Origin: an uncultured Mycobacteriales bacterium
Lineage (GTDB): Bacteria; Actinomycetota; Actinomycetes; Mycobacteriales; CADCTP01
DNA length: 43,323 nt
Direction of reading: 5' to 3'
NCBI GenBank assembly: GCA_902805565.1
Contig: CADCTP010000124.1
Coordinates: 1 to 43,323 of the forward strand
Shown here one piece after another: positions 18,288 through 25,860 of this stretch; positions within the stretch are counted from its first letter, which is position 1; every line of letters begins with the position of its first letter. A program made the position numbers and the translations under genes. The notes under the pieces were generated by a model. That model had not been told where the DNA came from and did no database searches. It saw only the letters and a program-made list of their open reading frames with translations.

Positions 18288-19265
18288 TCAGATCGAGTTG
18301 GTGACCCGCAGGAGGCGCCACACCGACGACAGGCGGGGCCGGCCGGAGAAGGCGACGTACTCGGGGACGATCGCGTGCGGCCCCCATTTCTCCTTGTAGT
18401 CGACCTGGGTGCGGGCCGGGTAGACCTTCTCGCCGCGCTCGGCGAAGAAGGTCATGAGCTTGTCGACCTTCGGGCTGCCGCCCTCGACGGCGTGCTTGGC
18501 GTCGAGCCCGGCGAACGGGGTGAAGCCGAAGTGCAGCCACTGCGCGCCCTCGGCGGTGAACACGTCGAGGGCGGCCTTGTTCGCCGCCTCCATCACACCC
18601 GGCGGCACCTCGACCCGGCGCCGGCTGAGCGCGTGCATCCAACCGGGCCGGCTGCCGTGCACCGGCGTGTAGACGATGTAGCCGAGCACCCCGGACGGGC
18701 CGCGGGCGACGAACACCCGCCCGTCGGGGGCGTCCCGCTCGCAGACCAGGAAGCGCAGCGGCTTGACGTGCCGGCCCTTGCTGCGCAGCCACTCCCGGTC
18801 CAGCCCGTCCAGCTCGCGGGCGATGGCCGGGTCCTTGATGCTCTCCTCGGCCACGGTGACCCCGGCCTTGGTGGCCCGGGAGATCTTGTTCCGCAGCCGC
18901 ATGAACTTCGACCCGCGCAGCGTGAACCGGGCCAGGTCGACCGCGTACGAGGCGCCGACCTGGTTGACCGTGTAGCCGTTGCGGGCGAACACCTCGGCGT
19001 CGGCCGGCTGGAGCTGGATGGCCACCACGTGCTTGCGGTGCTCGGCGGCGTGCTCGGTGAACCGGCGCAGCAACGGCTCGTAGTCCGCGGCCGGCGCGAA
19101 CGGCCCGCCCAGCCCGACCAGGTGCCGGCCCGCGGTGCGGTGCACCACCACGCCGGACAGGTCCGGCTGGGTGAAGTACTCGTTGCCCGGGTTCAGCGCC
19201 AGGAACGCGCTCGGGTTGTCGGCGAAGGTCTCGACCGCGGCGCGGACGTCAAGAGCGGACGACAC
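18288..19265 (-). CDS. DUF2156 (GNAT-fold) aminoacyl-tRNA-dependent transferase, putative seryltransferase (VlmA-like)
   Basis: 325 residues related to the C-terminal domain of lysyl-phosphatidylglycerol synthases (DUF2156/LPG_synthase_C): 'NEYFTQPDLSGVVVHRTAGRHLVGLGGPF'-type opening, 'GYTVNQVGASYAVDL', 'RNKISRATKAGVTVAEES', 'EWLRSKGRHVKPLRFLV', 'GVLGYIVYTPVHGSRPGWMH' and a final 'VYPARTQVDYKEKWGP'. Members use aminoacyl-tRNA as acyl donor. In valanimycin VlmA moves serine from seryl-tRNA to the hydroxylamine oxygen. A serine-type tRNA without anticodon is encoded about 4.6 kb downstream on the same strand, matching that need. The GTG at 19265 follows AGGAG and overlaps the upstream gene by 17 nt. 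Direct homology to VlmA needs alignment. Confidence 0.78.
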   Translation of the reverse strand: MSSALDVRAAVETFADNPSAFLALNPGNEYFTQPDLSGVVVHRTAGRHLVGLGGPFAPAADYEPLLRRFTEHAAEHRKHVVAIQLQPADAEVFARNGYTVNQVGASYAVDLARFTLRGSKFMRLRNKISRATKAGVTVAEESIKDPAIARELDGLDREWLRSKGRHVKPLRFLVCERDAPDGRVFVARGPSGVLGYIVYTPVHGSRPGWMHALSRRRVEVPPGVMEAANKAALDVFTAEGAQWLHFGFTPFAGLDAKHAVEGGSPKVDKLMTFFAERGEKVYPARTQVDYKEKWGPHAIVPEYVAFSGRPRLSSVWRLLRVTNSI

Positions 19266-19824
19266 CGGAGATCCTCTCCTTCGCCGGGGGCACCGGGGCA
19301 CCGGTGCCGGCGGTGGACGGCTCGGGGTGCGCGTCGTGGGTGACGTGCGCCCCGTGCGGCTCGTGCTCCACCCACTCCGCCGGCCCCGGCCGGTACGCCC
19401 GCTCCAGCGCGGCGAACGCCGGGTGGGTCGCCGGCTCGAACCGGACCCCGAACGGCTTGAGCGAGTTGCCGAACAACGCCCGGTCGCCCATCAGGTGGAT
19501 CGGCAGCGCGAGCAGCGCCCACTCCCACCCGACGAACAGCGCCCACAGGCCGGCGATGGCCGCCGCGGTCACCAGCGAGTGCATGGTGTTGTACGCGATG
19601 TAGTAGCCCTTCGACACCTGGCCGTCCGGGCTCCGCCGGAACGCGATCGCCCCCGGGAGGTAGCCGATGAGGTCGATCACGAGGAACAGGGCGATGAAGA
19701 CGCCCCACCGGATGTCGCCGAGGTGCAGCAGCGCCAGCACCGACGCCACGACCAGCGCGGTGAACCATTCCAGCCGGTGCAGGGCGAAGGTGGTGCGGGT
19801 CTCGAAGCGGTTGTGGCCGTCCAC
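19249..19824 (-). CDS. small integral membrane protein, candidate N-N bond-forming protein (VlmO-like)
   Basis: 191 residues from a GTG with TAGGAGG upstream. Three to four hydrophobic helices lie in residues 18-115 ('FTALVVASVLALLHLG', 'VFIALFLVIDLIGYLPGAIAF', 'LVTAAAIAGLWALFVGWEWALLALPIHLMGD'). Polar residues conserved-looking for a catalytic membrane protein fall between them ('YYIAYNTMHS', 'IHLMGDRALFG'), and a His/Pro/Glu-rich soluble tail follows. The topology resembles small DUF4260-type proteins. Its stop lies inside the DUF2156 gene, a tight coupling. In valanimycin a membrane protein, VlmO, rearranges the O-seryl hydroxylamine to an N-N bond; position next to the seryltransferase makes the same role plausible, but this is inference. 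Confidence 0.65.
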   Translation of the reverse strand: MDGHNRFETRTTFALHRLEWFTALVVASVLALLHLGDIRWGVFIALFLVIDLIGYLPGAIAFRRSPDGQVSKGYYIAYNTMHSLVTAAAIAGLWALFVGWEWALLALPIHLMGDRALFGNSLKPFGVRFEPATHPAFAALERAYRPGPAEWVEHEPHGAHVTHDAHPEPSTAGTGAPVPPAKERISGVVRS

Positions 19825-19883
19825 TGCGGATCCTCCTACCGGTGCCTCCGCGGCGCGCGGAGAACCTGTCAGGTAGGACTACG

Positions 19884-19900
19884 CGGATACCGCCGGGTAA
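19884..19900 (-). promoter_or_regulatory. shared 17-bp palindromic element, copy 1
   Basis: Plus-strand sequence CGGNTACCGSCGGGTAA, 60 nt upstream of the GTG of the membrane protein gene. The same element occurs at 28692-28708, 65 nt upstream of the acyl-AMP ligase gene; 15 of 17 positions are identical. Neither copy has a good TTGACA/TATAAT context, so it could be an operator or a promoter for an alternative sigma factor such as the one at 22537-23160. Confidence 0.45.
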
Positions 19901-19945
19901 CCCTCGCGCCCGAACGGGCAGGGCGGTGGGCCCGGACGGGCAGCC

Positions 19946-20563
19946 TCAGCCGAACGCGCCGGCGGGCAGCCGGTCGGCGGAGGACGGCAGCAGGCCGTCC
20001 AGCAGGCCGTCGACGACCTCCAGCACGGTGGCCAGGGTCTCCGGGTCCGGGCTGCGGCCGGCCATCTGGGCGGCCTCGGTCAGCGCGCCGCGCAGCACCT
20101 GGGTGAGCAGGTCGACCGGCCGGCGGGCCCGCTCGGTCTCCGTCATGGCGGCGGTCAGCCCGTCCTGCAGCAGGGCGGAGAAGTGGCACGCGTCGACCGC
20201 CCGCCAGACCTCCCAGCCGAGCACGGCCGGGGCGTCCTGCAGCACGATCCGCTGCACGACCGGGTCCTGGCAGGCGATGACGAAGTCGCGCATGCCGGCG
20301 CGCAGCCGCGCCCGGGGGTCGGGCGAGCCCTTGGCCGCGGCCAGCACGCCGCGCACCAGCTCGGCCTCCACGTCCTCGAACACGGCGAGGAAGAGGGCTT
20401 CCTTGTTGTCGAAGTGGTGATATAGGGCGCCCTTGGTCACCCCGGCCCGGCGCACCACCTCGTCCAGCGGCGCCGCGGCGAAACCACGCTCGCCGAAGAG
20501 GCCGCGGCCCGCGGCGACGAGCGCGCCCCGGGTGGCCTCCGAGCGGGCTGCGTGGGTGACCAT
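19946..20563 (-). CDS. TetR-family transcriptional regulator
   Basis: 205 residues. The N-terminal helix-turn-helix is clear: 'TRGALVAAGRGLFGERGFAAAPLDEVVRRAGVTKGALYHHFDNKEALF', the classic TetR_N pattern (residues about 9-58). The C-terminal ligand-binding half is all-helical with 'VVQRIVLQDAPAVLGWEVWRAVDA', typical of the TetR_C_33/AcrR-like group. It follows the KAS III gene by 31 nt on the same strand, and the gap contains the palindrome CGTACTTTACG. It is the natural candidate repressor of the cluster, sensing a pathway product or intermediate; which operators it binds is not established. Confidence 0.92.
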   Translation of the reverse strand: MVTHAARSEATRGALVAAGRGLFGERGFAAAPLDEVVRRAGVTKGALYHHFDNKEALFLAVFEDVEAELVRGVLAAAKGSPDPRARLRAGMRDFVIACQDPVVQRIVLQDAPAVLGWEVWRAVDACHFSALLQDGLTAAMTETERARRPVDLLTQVLRGALTEAAQMAGRSPDPETLATVLEVVDGLLDGLLPSSADRLPAGAFG

Positions 20564-20566
20564 GAA

Positions 20567-20577
20567 CGTACTTTACG
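20567..20577 (-). promoter_or_regulatory. 11-bp palindrome just upstream of the TetR gene
   Basis: CGTA-CTT-TACG, a perfect 4-bp inverted repeat with a 3-nt centre, begins 3 nt before the ATG of the TetR gene. Placement over the translation start suggests an autoregulatory operator, but the arms are short and chance is possible. Confidence 0.3.
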
Positions 20578-20594
20578 CCAGCGGGGGGCGGCCG

Positions 20595-21584
20595 TCAGGG
20601 AAGCCGGACGACCTGGGCGGCGTACAGCAGCCCGGATCCGAACCCCATCAGCAGCGCCCGCTGCCCGCTGCGCGCCTCCCCCGAGGACAGCAGCTGCTCC
20701 ATGGCGAGCGGGATGGACGCCGCGGAGGTGTTGCCGGTACGGACGATCTCGCGGGCCACCACCACCCGGTCGGACAGGCCGATGCCCTTCACCAGCGCGT
20801 CGGTGATGCGCAGGTTGGCCTGGTGCGGGATGAACACGTCGATGTCGTCCAGGGTCAGCCCGGCCCGGTCCACCGCGTCCCGGGCGATCGGCGCCAGCTC
20901 GGTGACCGCCCAGCGGAACACCTGCTGCCCGGCCATCCGCAGGGTCGGCGCCGGCACGGTCGGGTCGGCCCGCACGTCCGCCCAGGAGTACGGCTGGGCG
21001 ATGGCGTCGAGCTGGCTGCCGTCGGAGCCCCAGCGCACCGGGCCGATGCCGTCCTCGGCGCCCGGCCCGACCACGACGGCGCCCGCGCCGTCGCCGAAGA
21101 TGAACGCGGTGCCGCGGTCGGTCGGGTCCAGGATGTCGGTCATCCGCTCCACGCCGGCCACCACGACGTACCGGGCGCTGCCGGCCCGGACCGCGTCGGC
21201 GGCGGCCGCGAGGGTGTAGCAGAAGCCGGCGCAGCCCGCGCCGGTGTCCATCGCCCCGGCTCCGTTCGAGCCGATCCGGAAGGCGACCTCCGCGGACAGC
21301 GGCGGGGCCTGCCGGACGTTGCTCATGGTGGTGGTGAGCACGAGCGACACGTCGCCCGGCGAGACCCCGGCCTCGCCGAGCGCCTTGCCGGCGGCGGCCG
21401 TGGCCATGTCGCCGAGTGACTCCCCCGCGCCGGCGAAGTACCGGTTGCCGATGCCGGACCGGGTCCGGATCCACTCGTCGCTGGAGTCGATCGGGCCGGC
21501 CACCTCCTCGTTGCCGACGGACCGGGCGGGCCGGTAGACGCCGAGGCCGAGGATCGCCGGGCTCGCCGGCGCGGGGGTGGTCAT
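20595..21584 (-). CDS. 3-oxoacyl-ACP synthase III (FabH-like KAS III)
   Basis: 329 residues with the complete thiolase-fold catalytic triad: Cys118 in 'DTGAGCAGFCYTL', His in 'VFIPHQANLRI', and Asn in 'GNTSAASIPLAM'. Also 'SSDEWIRTRSGIGNRYF' (from 34), which is the FabH N-terminal signature. KAS III enzymes condense an acyl-CoA starter with malonyl-ACP; some members perform acyl transfer instead. In this cluster it could prime or extend the fatty chain that becomes the amine. The ATG overlaps the stop of the upstream diiron gene (ATGA), so the two are translated together. It is not part of a full FAS operon. Confidence 0.93.
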   Translation of the reverse strand: MTTPAPASPAILGLGVYRPARSVGNEEVAGPIDSSDEWIRTRSGIGNRYFAGAGESLGDMATAAAGKALGEAGVSPGDVSLVLTTTMSNVRQAPPLSAEVAFRIGSNGAGAMDTGAGCAGFCYTLAAAADAVRAGSARYVVVAGVERMTDILDPTDRGTAFIFGDGAGAVVVGPGAEDGIGPVRWGSDGSQLDAIAQPYSWADVRADPTVPAPTLRMAGQQVFRWAVTELAPIARDAVDRAGLTLDDIDVFIPHQANLRITDALVKGIGLSDRVVVAREIVRTGNTSAASIPLAMEQLLSSGEARSGQRALLMGFGSGLLYAAQVVRLP

Positions 21585-22540
21585 GCTCCGAGCCCCATGT
21601 AGGCCAGCCGGGAGGCCTGCATCTCGGCCGACCAGGTCAGCCCCTGGGTGATCCGCTCCTCGACGGTGGTGTCGACGATGCGGCGGCCGGGCCAGATCTC
21701 GTAGTCGCCGGCGGCGTCGCGGTGCCGGTCCAGACCGGCCTGGAAGAGCGTCTCCCGGCGGCCCAGCATGTCGACCACCGGCACCTTGCCCCACAGCTCC
21801 TGGCCGCGGCCGACGAGCTCCTCCAGCCGGCCCCGGTCCTCCGGGTGCGCGACCAGGTGCTCCTTGACGATGCTGCTGCCCACGGTGAGGTGCCGGATCT
21901 CGTCGATGCCGGCGCCCCGCTCGATCTGGGCGGCGGCCGGGTCGAGCACCCGCCACTTCCGCTCGGACAGCTCGGCGGCCGGGGCGAGCACACCCTCCAC
22001 CAGCACGGTGAGCAGGATCACCCCGCCGATGAAGTCCCCGGCCTCGAGGACCGGCGCGGAGAACTCCTCCAGCGGCACCAGCACGGCCTCGATGTCCGCG
22101 CCGGACTCCCGGCGGATCGTCTCGTCCAGCTCCTGGACCGGTACCCCCATCTCCACGAGATGCCCACGGAACACGCGGGCATGCCTCGCCTCGTCGATGA
22201 GCTGGGTGGAATAGAACTCCATCGTGTCCAGGTCGGGCGCCGTCTCCACCAGCGTGGCGATGGCCCGGGTGGCCTTCTCCTCGGCCACCGACCGGAAGCC
22301 CAGCTCGCTGACCAGGGCCTGCCGCAGCGGATCGGCCGGGTCCCGCATGTACGCCGGGGTGGCCGCGTCGGGGTGGTGACCCCGGACCAGGCCGGCCAGG
22401 GTGCCCTGGGCGACCGCGGCGAGCCAGTAGTCCAGGTTGCAGTCGGCGGCGGTGAGCGTGAGGTTCATCGCCCCGTCGACCAGGCTGGGCGCGGTGTCCC
22501 AGCCGGCCTCGGCCGGGATCGGCCCTGCGGTGGCGGTCAT
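21581..22540 (-). CDS. AurF/VlmB-type diiron oxygenase
   Basis: 319 residues, helical ferritin-like fold. Two iron-ligand blocks of the form E-X28/30-D-E-X2-H are present: Glu87 to Asp116-Glu117-Ala-Arg-His120 ('LIDEARHAR'), and 'LVEGVLAP' to 'GIDEIRHLT' later. This doubled pattern is the hallmark of N-oxygenases such as AurF and CmlI and of the azoxy-forming VlmB. Within a cluster carrying the other vlm-like functions, oxidation of a hydrazine intermediate to the azoxy group is the leading assignment. It is coupled by ATGA overlaps to the sigma factor upstream and the KAS III downstream. Desaturase or N-oxygenase action on another intermediate remains possible. Confidence 0.83.
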   Translation of the reverse strand: MTATAGPIPAEAGWDTAPSLVDGAMNLTLTAADCNLDYWLAAVAQGTLAGLVRGHHPDAATPAYMRDPADPLRQALVSELGFRSVAEEKATRAIATLVETAPDLDTMEFYSTQLIDEARHARVFRGHLVEMGVPVQELDETIRRESGADIEAVLVPLEEFSAPVLEAGDFIGGVILLTVLVEGVLAPAAELSERKWRVLDPAAAQIERGAGIDEIRHLTVGSSIVKEHLVAHPEDRGRLEELVGRGQELWGKVPVVDMLGRRETLFQAGLDRHRDAAGDYEIWPGRRIVDTTVEERITQGLTWSAEMQASRLAYMGLGA

Positions 22541-23160
22541 CGGCGCTCCGTTCCGGGGCAGGTGTTCAGTCCTCGGGGATGATTGCGCACCGGCGGCCGC
22601 CGTCCCGCCGAGGGCTGGCGGGGCGGGCCGTCGGGCCGCATGGTCCGGTCGTGGGCGACCCGCAGCCGGGCCCGGGCGCGGCCGAGCGCGCTCTCCACCG
22701 CCTTCACCGAGATCTGCAGGTGCCGCGCGGCGTCGACGGTGCTCATCCCGTCCGCCCTGGCCAGGATCACCTGCCGCTCCCGCCCGCGCAACTGCTGCGC
22801 CTGGACCATCATCCAGTCACCGACCGCGGCCTCGACCACGGTCTCCTCCGGCCCGGGCGGGCGCTCGGCGTCCCCGATGCGCTGCCGGAGCCGGTGCTGC
22901 CGGTTGGCGCCGCGGTGCACGTCGACGCACAGCCGCAGGACGGTGGAGGTGAGGAAGGCGCCGACCCGGCGCTCGTCCAGGTGCGGGAACAGCGCCGCTC
23001 GCAGCAGCGCCTCCTGCGCACAGTCCTCGGCGTCCTGGGCGCTGTGCAGCCGGGAGCGGGCCAGCCTGCGCAGCCGCTCCTGGTGCGGCAGCAGCAGCGC
23101 CCACCGTTCGGGGCTGACCTGCGGTGACACCGCCTGTTGAGGTTCGGAGAGTGCGGTCAC
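22537..23160 (-). CDS. ECF-like sigma-70 family factor
   Basis: 207 residues. Region 2 reads 'RLRRLARSRLHSAQDAEDCAQEALLRAAL' and region 4 'LRGRERQVILARADGMSTVDAARHLQISVKAVESALGRARARL', a helix-turn-helix. No region 1.1 or 3. The GTG at 23160 is chosen because GGAGGAGG lies 6 nt upstream; it gives an N-terminus 'MTALSEPQQAVSP'. The C-terminal 25 residues are Pro/Arg-rich and run into the ATG of the diiron gene with an ATGA overlap, so regulator and enzyme are translated in tandem. No anti-sigma gene is adjacent. It is a candidate cluster-specific regulator. Confidence 0.86.
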   Translation of the reverse strand: MTALSEPQQAVSPQVSPERWALLLPHQERLRRLARSRLHSAQDAEDCAQEALLRAALFPHLDERRVGAFLTSTVLRLCVDVHRGANRQHRLRQRIGDAERPPGPEETVVEAAVGDWMMVQAQQLRGRERQVILARADGMSTVDAARHLQISVKAVESALGRARARLRVAHDRTMRPDGPPRQPSAGRRPPVRNHPRGLNTCPGTERR

Positions 23161-23457
23161 AGCGTTCCTCCTCCAGCACCCCGCGCGGTCGGGCGTCGGG
23201 GCGGGCTTCGGTGCGCCGCGGGACCGGGCGGCGGTACGGACTGACAGCGGTCCGAGCGGTCGGGGCAGCGGGCTGCGCACTCCGGGCACGGTCGGACGGG
23301 CCGCACGGGGGCAGGAGCGGTTGCCCCGCGGGGTGGCGGGGAGCCGCAGGCGACCTGGGGAGCCCGGGCTCGTACGACCACCGGGTCCCCGGACCGGGTG
23401 ACTGCCGTGGCGAGGCAGATCCGGAGGATCGGGGAAGCATGTCCGGCGTGGGCTCCG
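23161..23457 (-). other. long 5' leader of the sigma factor operon, no gene seen
   Basis: If transcription starts from the promoter at 23464-23493, the messenger has a leader of about 300 nt. I see no convincing coding frame, tRNA or riboswitch core in it. It is very GC-rich and could fold into several hairpins. Together with the promoter, operator and terminator entries it accounts for the gene-free stretch 23161-23742. Confidence 0.4.
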
Positions 23458-23463
23458 GGAGGG

Positions 23464-23493
23464 AATCTAGGCATACCGAAGGTATGCAGTCAA
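23464..23493 (-). promoter_or_regulatory. promoter with a palindromic operator filling its spacer
   Basis: On the minus strand TTGACT (23488-23493) and TAGATT (23464-23469) are separated by 18 nt, a good housekeeping sigma promoter facing the sigma factor gene. The spacer holds GCATACC-TTC-GGTATGC (23471-23487), a perfect 7-bp inverted repeat with 3-nt centre. A dimeric repressor bound there would block both hexamers. Its TACCG..GGTA core recurs at 23627 and 28782, and it resembles gamma-butyrolactone-receptor (ARE) sites. Confidence 0.65.
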
Positions 23494-23614
23494 TGTCCTC
23501 CCGGGCACTTGTCTGCCCGTTCGTCCGGTCTCCACCGGGCGGCCTAGCCGGTCCGGGAGAGCTGTCACCCGATGCGCCCCGCCGGGCCCCCCGTTCGGGC
23601 GAACCGGATCGAGT

Positions 23615-23643
23615 TTGACATTTCCGTACCGGCAGTATGTAGT
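23615..23643 (+). promoter_or_regulatory. promoter-like element with operator-like core, no gene downstream
   Basis: TTGACA (23615-23620), 17 nt, then TGTAGT (23638-23643) on the plus strand. The spacer contains TACCGGCAGTATG (core 23627-23637), related to the palindrome at 23471-23487. Downstream is only the terminator hairpin at 23658-23695 and the antisense strand of a methyltransferase gene, so any transcript would be very short or antisense. Confidence 0.35.
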
Positions 23644-23657
23644 GGCGCATCGGCGGC

Positions 23658-23695
23658 CGGGGCCGGCCCGATCGGGACGGATCGGGCCGGCCCCG
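23658..23695 (-). terminator. strong terminator after the acyl ligase-methyltransferase operon
   Basis: A perfect 16-bp GC-rich inverted repeat with a 6-nt loop (GGGACG in plus sense) begins 48 nt after the stop of the minus-strand methyltransferase gene. No T-run follows, as is usual in actinomycetes. The dyad is symmetric, so it could act in both directions. Confidence 0.75.
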
Positions 23696-23742
23696 CCGTC
23701 CTGTGCGGCGGCGACCGCCCCGCCCCTCCGGGGCCGGCCGGG

Positions 23743-24414
23743 TCAGCCGGCGGTGGGCCGGGTGGCCCGGAAGTAGACGATGGACCCGGACCTGCGGGTC
23801 CGGACGCCGGTGAAGCCGGCGCCGGCGATCCAGTCGACCACCCCGCTCGGCGGCACCACCACGTCCAGGATGTGCCGGGCCTGCCACAGCCGGATGAAGG
23901 CGTCCTCGCGCCGCCCGGCGCCGGTCACCACCACGCTGCCGCGCAGGCCGCCGCCCGGCCGCAGCACCCGGAACATCTCCGCCACCGCCGTCGCCGGGTC
24001 CGGTACGCAGTGCAGCCCGCTGTAGCTGGCCACCACGTCGAACTCGCCGTCGGCGAACGGCAGCGCCCCGGCGTCGACCTCCCGGGTCTCCACGCCGTCC
24101 AGCCGGCGCCGGGCGGCCTCGGCCCGCACCCGGGCCAGCATCAGCGGGGAGATGTCACCGGCGACGTACCGCAGGCCGTGCCCGGGGCGCAGGGCGCGCA
24201 GCAGGACCCCGCCGCCGCTGGGCACGTCGAGCACCGCGGTGCCCGGCGGCAGCTCGGCCAGGCTGTCCATGTCCGCGTACATGATCCGGTTGTCGGTGCC
24301 GAACACCACGGCGCCGTAGACCATCGCCACCGGCCAGCTCTTCACGCCGCGGTCCCAGGCGGCCACCAGCGGCTTGTTGGAGCGCCAGTTGGTCATCGTG
24401 GTGGACTCGGTCAC
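23743..24414 (-). CDS. class I SAM-dependent methyltransferase
   Basis: 223 residues with the Methyltransf_11/25 fold: 'AVLDVPSGGGVLLRAL' (motif I, near 60), 'YVAGDISPLMLARVR' (acidic ribose contact), 'LPFADGEFDVVASYSGLHCVPD' (motif for the active site) and 'FRVLRPGGGLRGSVV'. The substrate is unknown; hydroxyl, carboxyl or carbon methylation are all possible. GTG start at 24414 with GGAGGAG upstream. It is the last gene of the minus-strand operon that begins with the acyl-AMP ligase, and is followed by a strong terminator. Confidence 0.88.
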   Translation of the reverse strand: MTESTTMTNWRSNKPLVAAWDRGVKSWPVAMVYGAVVFGTDNRIMYADMDSLAELPPGTAVLDVPSGGGVLLRALRPGHGLRYVAGDISPLMLARVRAEAARRRLDGVETREVDAGALPFADGEFDVVASYSGLHCVPDPATAVAEMFRVLRPGGGLRGSVVVTGAGRREDAFIRLWQARHILDVVVPPSGVVDWIAGAGFTGVRTRRSGSIVYFRATRPTAG

Positions 24415-24468
24415 TGCGGGTCTCCTCCAGCCGGTGGGGGGCCGGCGCGGGCGCGGCGGCCGGGGTGC

Positions 24469-25851
24469 TCAGGGGGTGGGTACCGACGTCGTCGCGACCC
24501 GCCGCAGCCCGAGCCGCGGCTCGTACGCCAGGTAGAGGCCGCCGACCGCGGTGCGCTCGGAGTCGGGCATCGCGTCCATCGCCCGGTTGTGGCCGCCGAC
24601 GTCGGCGCCGGAGGCGAGCCGGGCCGCGATCGCGTCCAGGCCGCTCTCCCGGGCGTCGGCGAGGTCCTCGACCCCGGACACGACCTGCAGGAACGACTCG
24701 TACAGCTCGAGCATCCGGCGCTCGCGGCGGGTCAGCTTGTCCGCCTGGAACAGGTGCGCCTCCCGCTCGTAGCTGCCGTAGAGCAGCGACACCAGCACCA
24801 GCAGCCGCTCGTACGACTGGCGGTAGGCGCGGTCGTAGAACCGGGCGGCCTCGTCCTCGGCCAGCTCGCCCCGGGAGACGCTGCCGATCGACGCCGCGGC
24901 CAGCAGCCCGCTGAAGGTGGCCAGGTGCACGCCGGTGGACAGCAGCGGGTCCAGGAAGCAGGCCGAGTCGCCGGCCATCAGCCAGCCGGGGCCGGCGAAC
25001 CGGTCGCAGGCGTACGAGTAGTCCTGCTCCGTCTTCAGGTCGCCGACCAGCTCGGCCGGCTCGACCAGGTCGGCGATCCGGGCGCACTCGGCGACCGCGG
25101 TGGCGTACATCGCCCGCAGGTCGCCGCCGGCCGCGGCCCGCCGCTCGGCGAACCGCACCTTGCTGGTGACCAGGCCCACGCTGTACGTCCCGTCGTGCAG
25201 CGGGATCCCCCAGAACCAGCCGTCCGGGACCGAGCAGACCGCGATGGCGCCCTCCGGGCCCCGGTCCAGCGGCTTCGCGCCGCGCCAGTAACCCCAGGTC
25301 GCGACGTTGCGGAACGCCTCGTTGTACGTCCGGTTGCGCAGGTGCCGGGTGGCCAGCACGCCGGCGCGGCCGGTCGCGTCGACCAGGTGGTCGAAGGCGA
25401 TCCGGCCGATCCGGTCCCCCCGCGCCCAGGACGCGGCGACCGCCCGGTCGCCCTCGAACTCCACCCGGCGCACCGAGGTCCCCTCGACCACCTCGACGCC
25501 CTGCTCCCGGGCGTGCTCGAGCAGCAGCTGGTCGAACTCCGAGCGGACCACCTGGTAGCTGTGCCGCTCGGTGCCGCGGATGTGGTCGAAGTTCAGCTCC
25601 CAGTTCTCCGGGCCCCACTCGAACCAGGCGCCGCCCTTGCGGACGAAGCCGTGCCGCTCGACCTTCTCCCGGGCGCCGAGCAGGTCCAGCACCGGCAGGC
25701 AGGACGGCAGGATCGACTCCCCGATGTGGTAGCGCGGGAAGGTGGCCGCCTCCAGCAGCGTCACCTGCGCGCCGGCCCGGGCGAGCAGGCCGGCGGCCAC
25801 CGAGCCGGCCGGCCCGCCGCCGGCGACGAGGACCTGGGTGGCGTCACGCAT
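24469..25851 (-). CDS. FAD-dependent halogenase-like oxidoreductase
   Basis: 460 residues. An N-terminal GxGxxG-type FAD site 'VAGGGPAGSVAAGLLARAG' (9-27), 'FPRYHIGESILPS' (39-50), a halogenase-type 'GFVRKGGAWFEWG' with Lys72, 'LVDATGR' (157-162), 'GWFWGIPL' (211-218), which matches the W-x-W-x-I/P halogenase signature, and 'LMAGDSACFLDPLLSTGVHLA'. This is the tryptophan-halogenase-like family that includes CmlS-type enzymes, but members without the full signature can be hydroxylases or reductases. Chlorination or hydroxylation of the fatty chain or its amine is plausible. ATG at 25851, 9 nt after the upstream methyltransferase stop. Confidence 0.85.
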   Translation of the reverse strand: MRDATQVLVAGGGPAGSVAAGLLARAGAQVTLLEAATFPRYHIGESILPSCLPVLDLLGAREKVERHGFVRKGGAWFEWGPENWELNFDHIRGTERHSYQVVRSEFDQLLLEHAREQGVEVVEGTSVRRVEFEGDRAVAASWARGDRIGRIAFDHLVDATGRAGVLATRHLRNRTYNEAFRNVATWGYWRGAKPLDRGPEGAIAVCSVPDGWFWGIPLHDGTYSVGLVTSKVRFAERRAAAGGDLRAMYATAVAECARIADLVEPAELVGDLKTEQDYSYACDRFAGPGWLMAGDSACFLDPLLSTGVHLATFSGLLAAASIGSVSRGELAEDEAARFYDRAYRQSYERLLVLVSLLYGSYEREAHLFQADKLTRRERRMLELYESFLQVVSGVEDLADARESGLDAIAARLASGADVGGHNRAMDAMPDSERTAVGGLYLAYEPRLGLRRVATTSVPTP

Positions 25852-25860
25852 GGCTCTCTC

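Noticed and set aside
23161-23457. Riboswitch or small RNA in the sigma gene leader
   Set aside because: Several GC-rich hairpins are possible but no known aptamer core was recognised.
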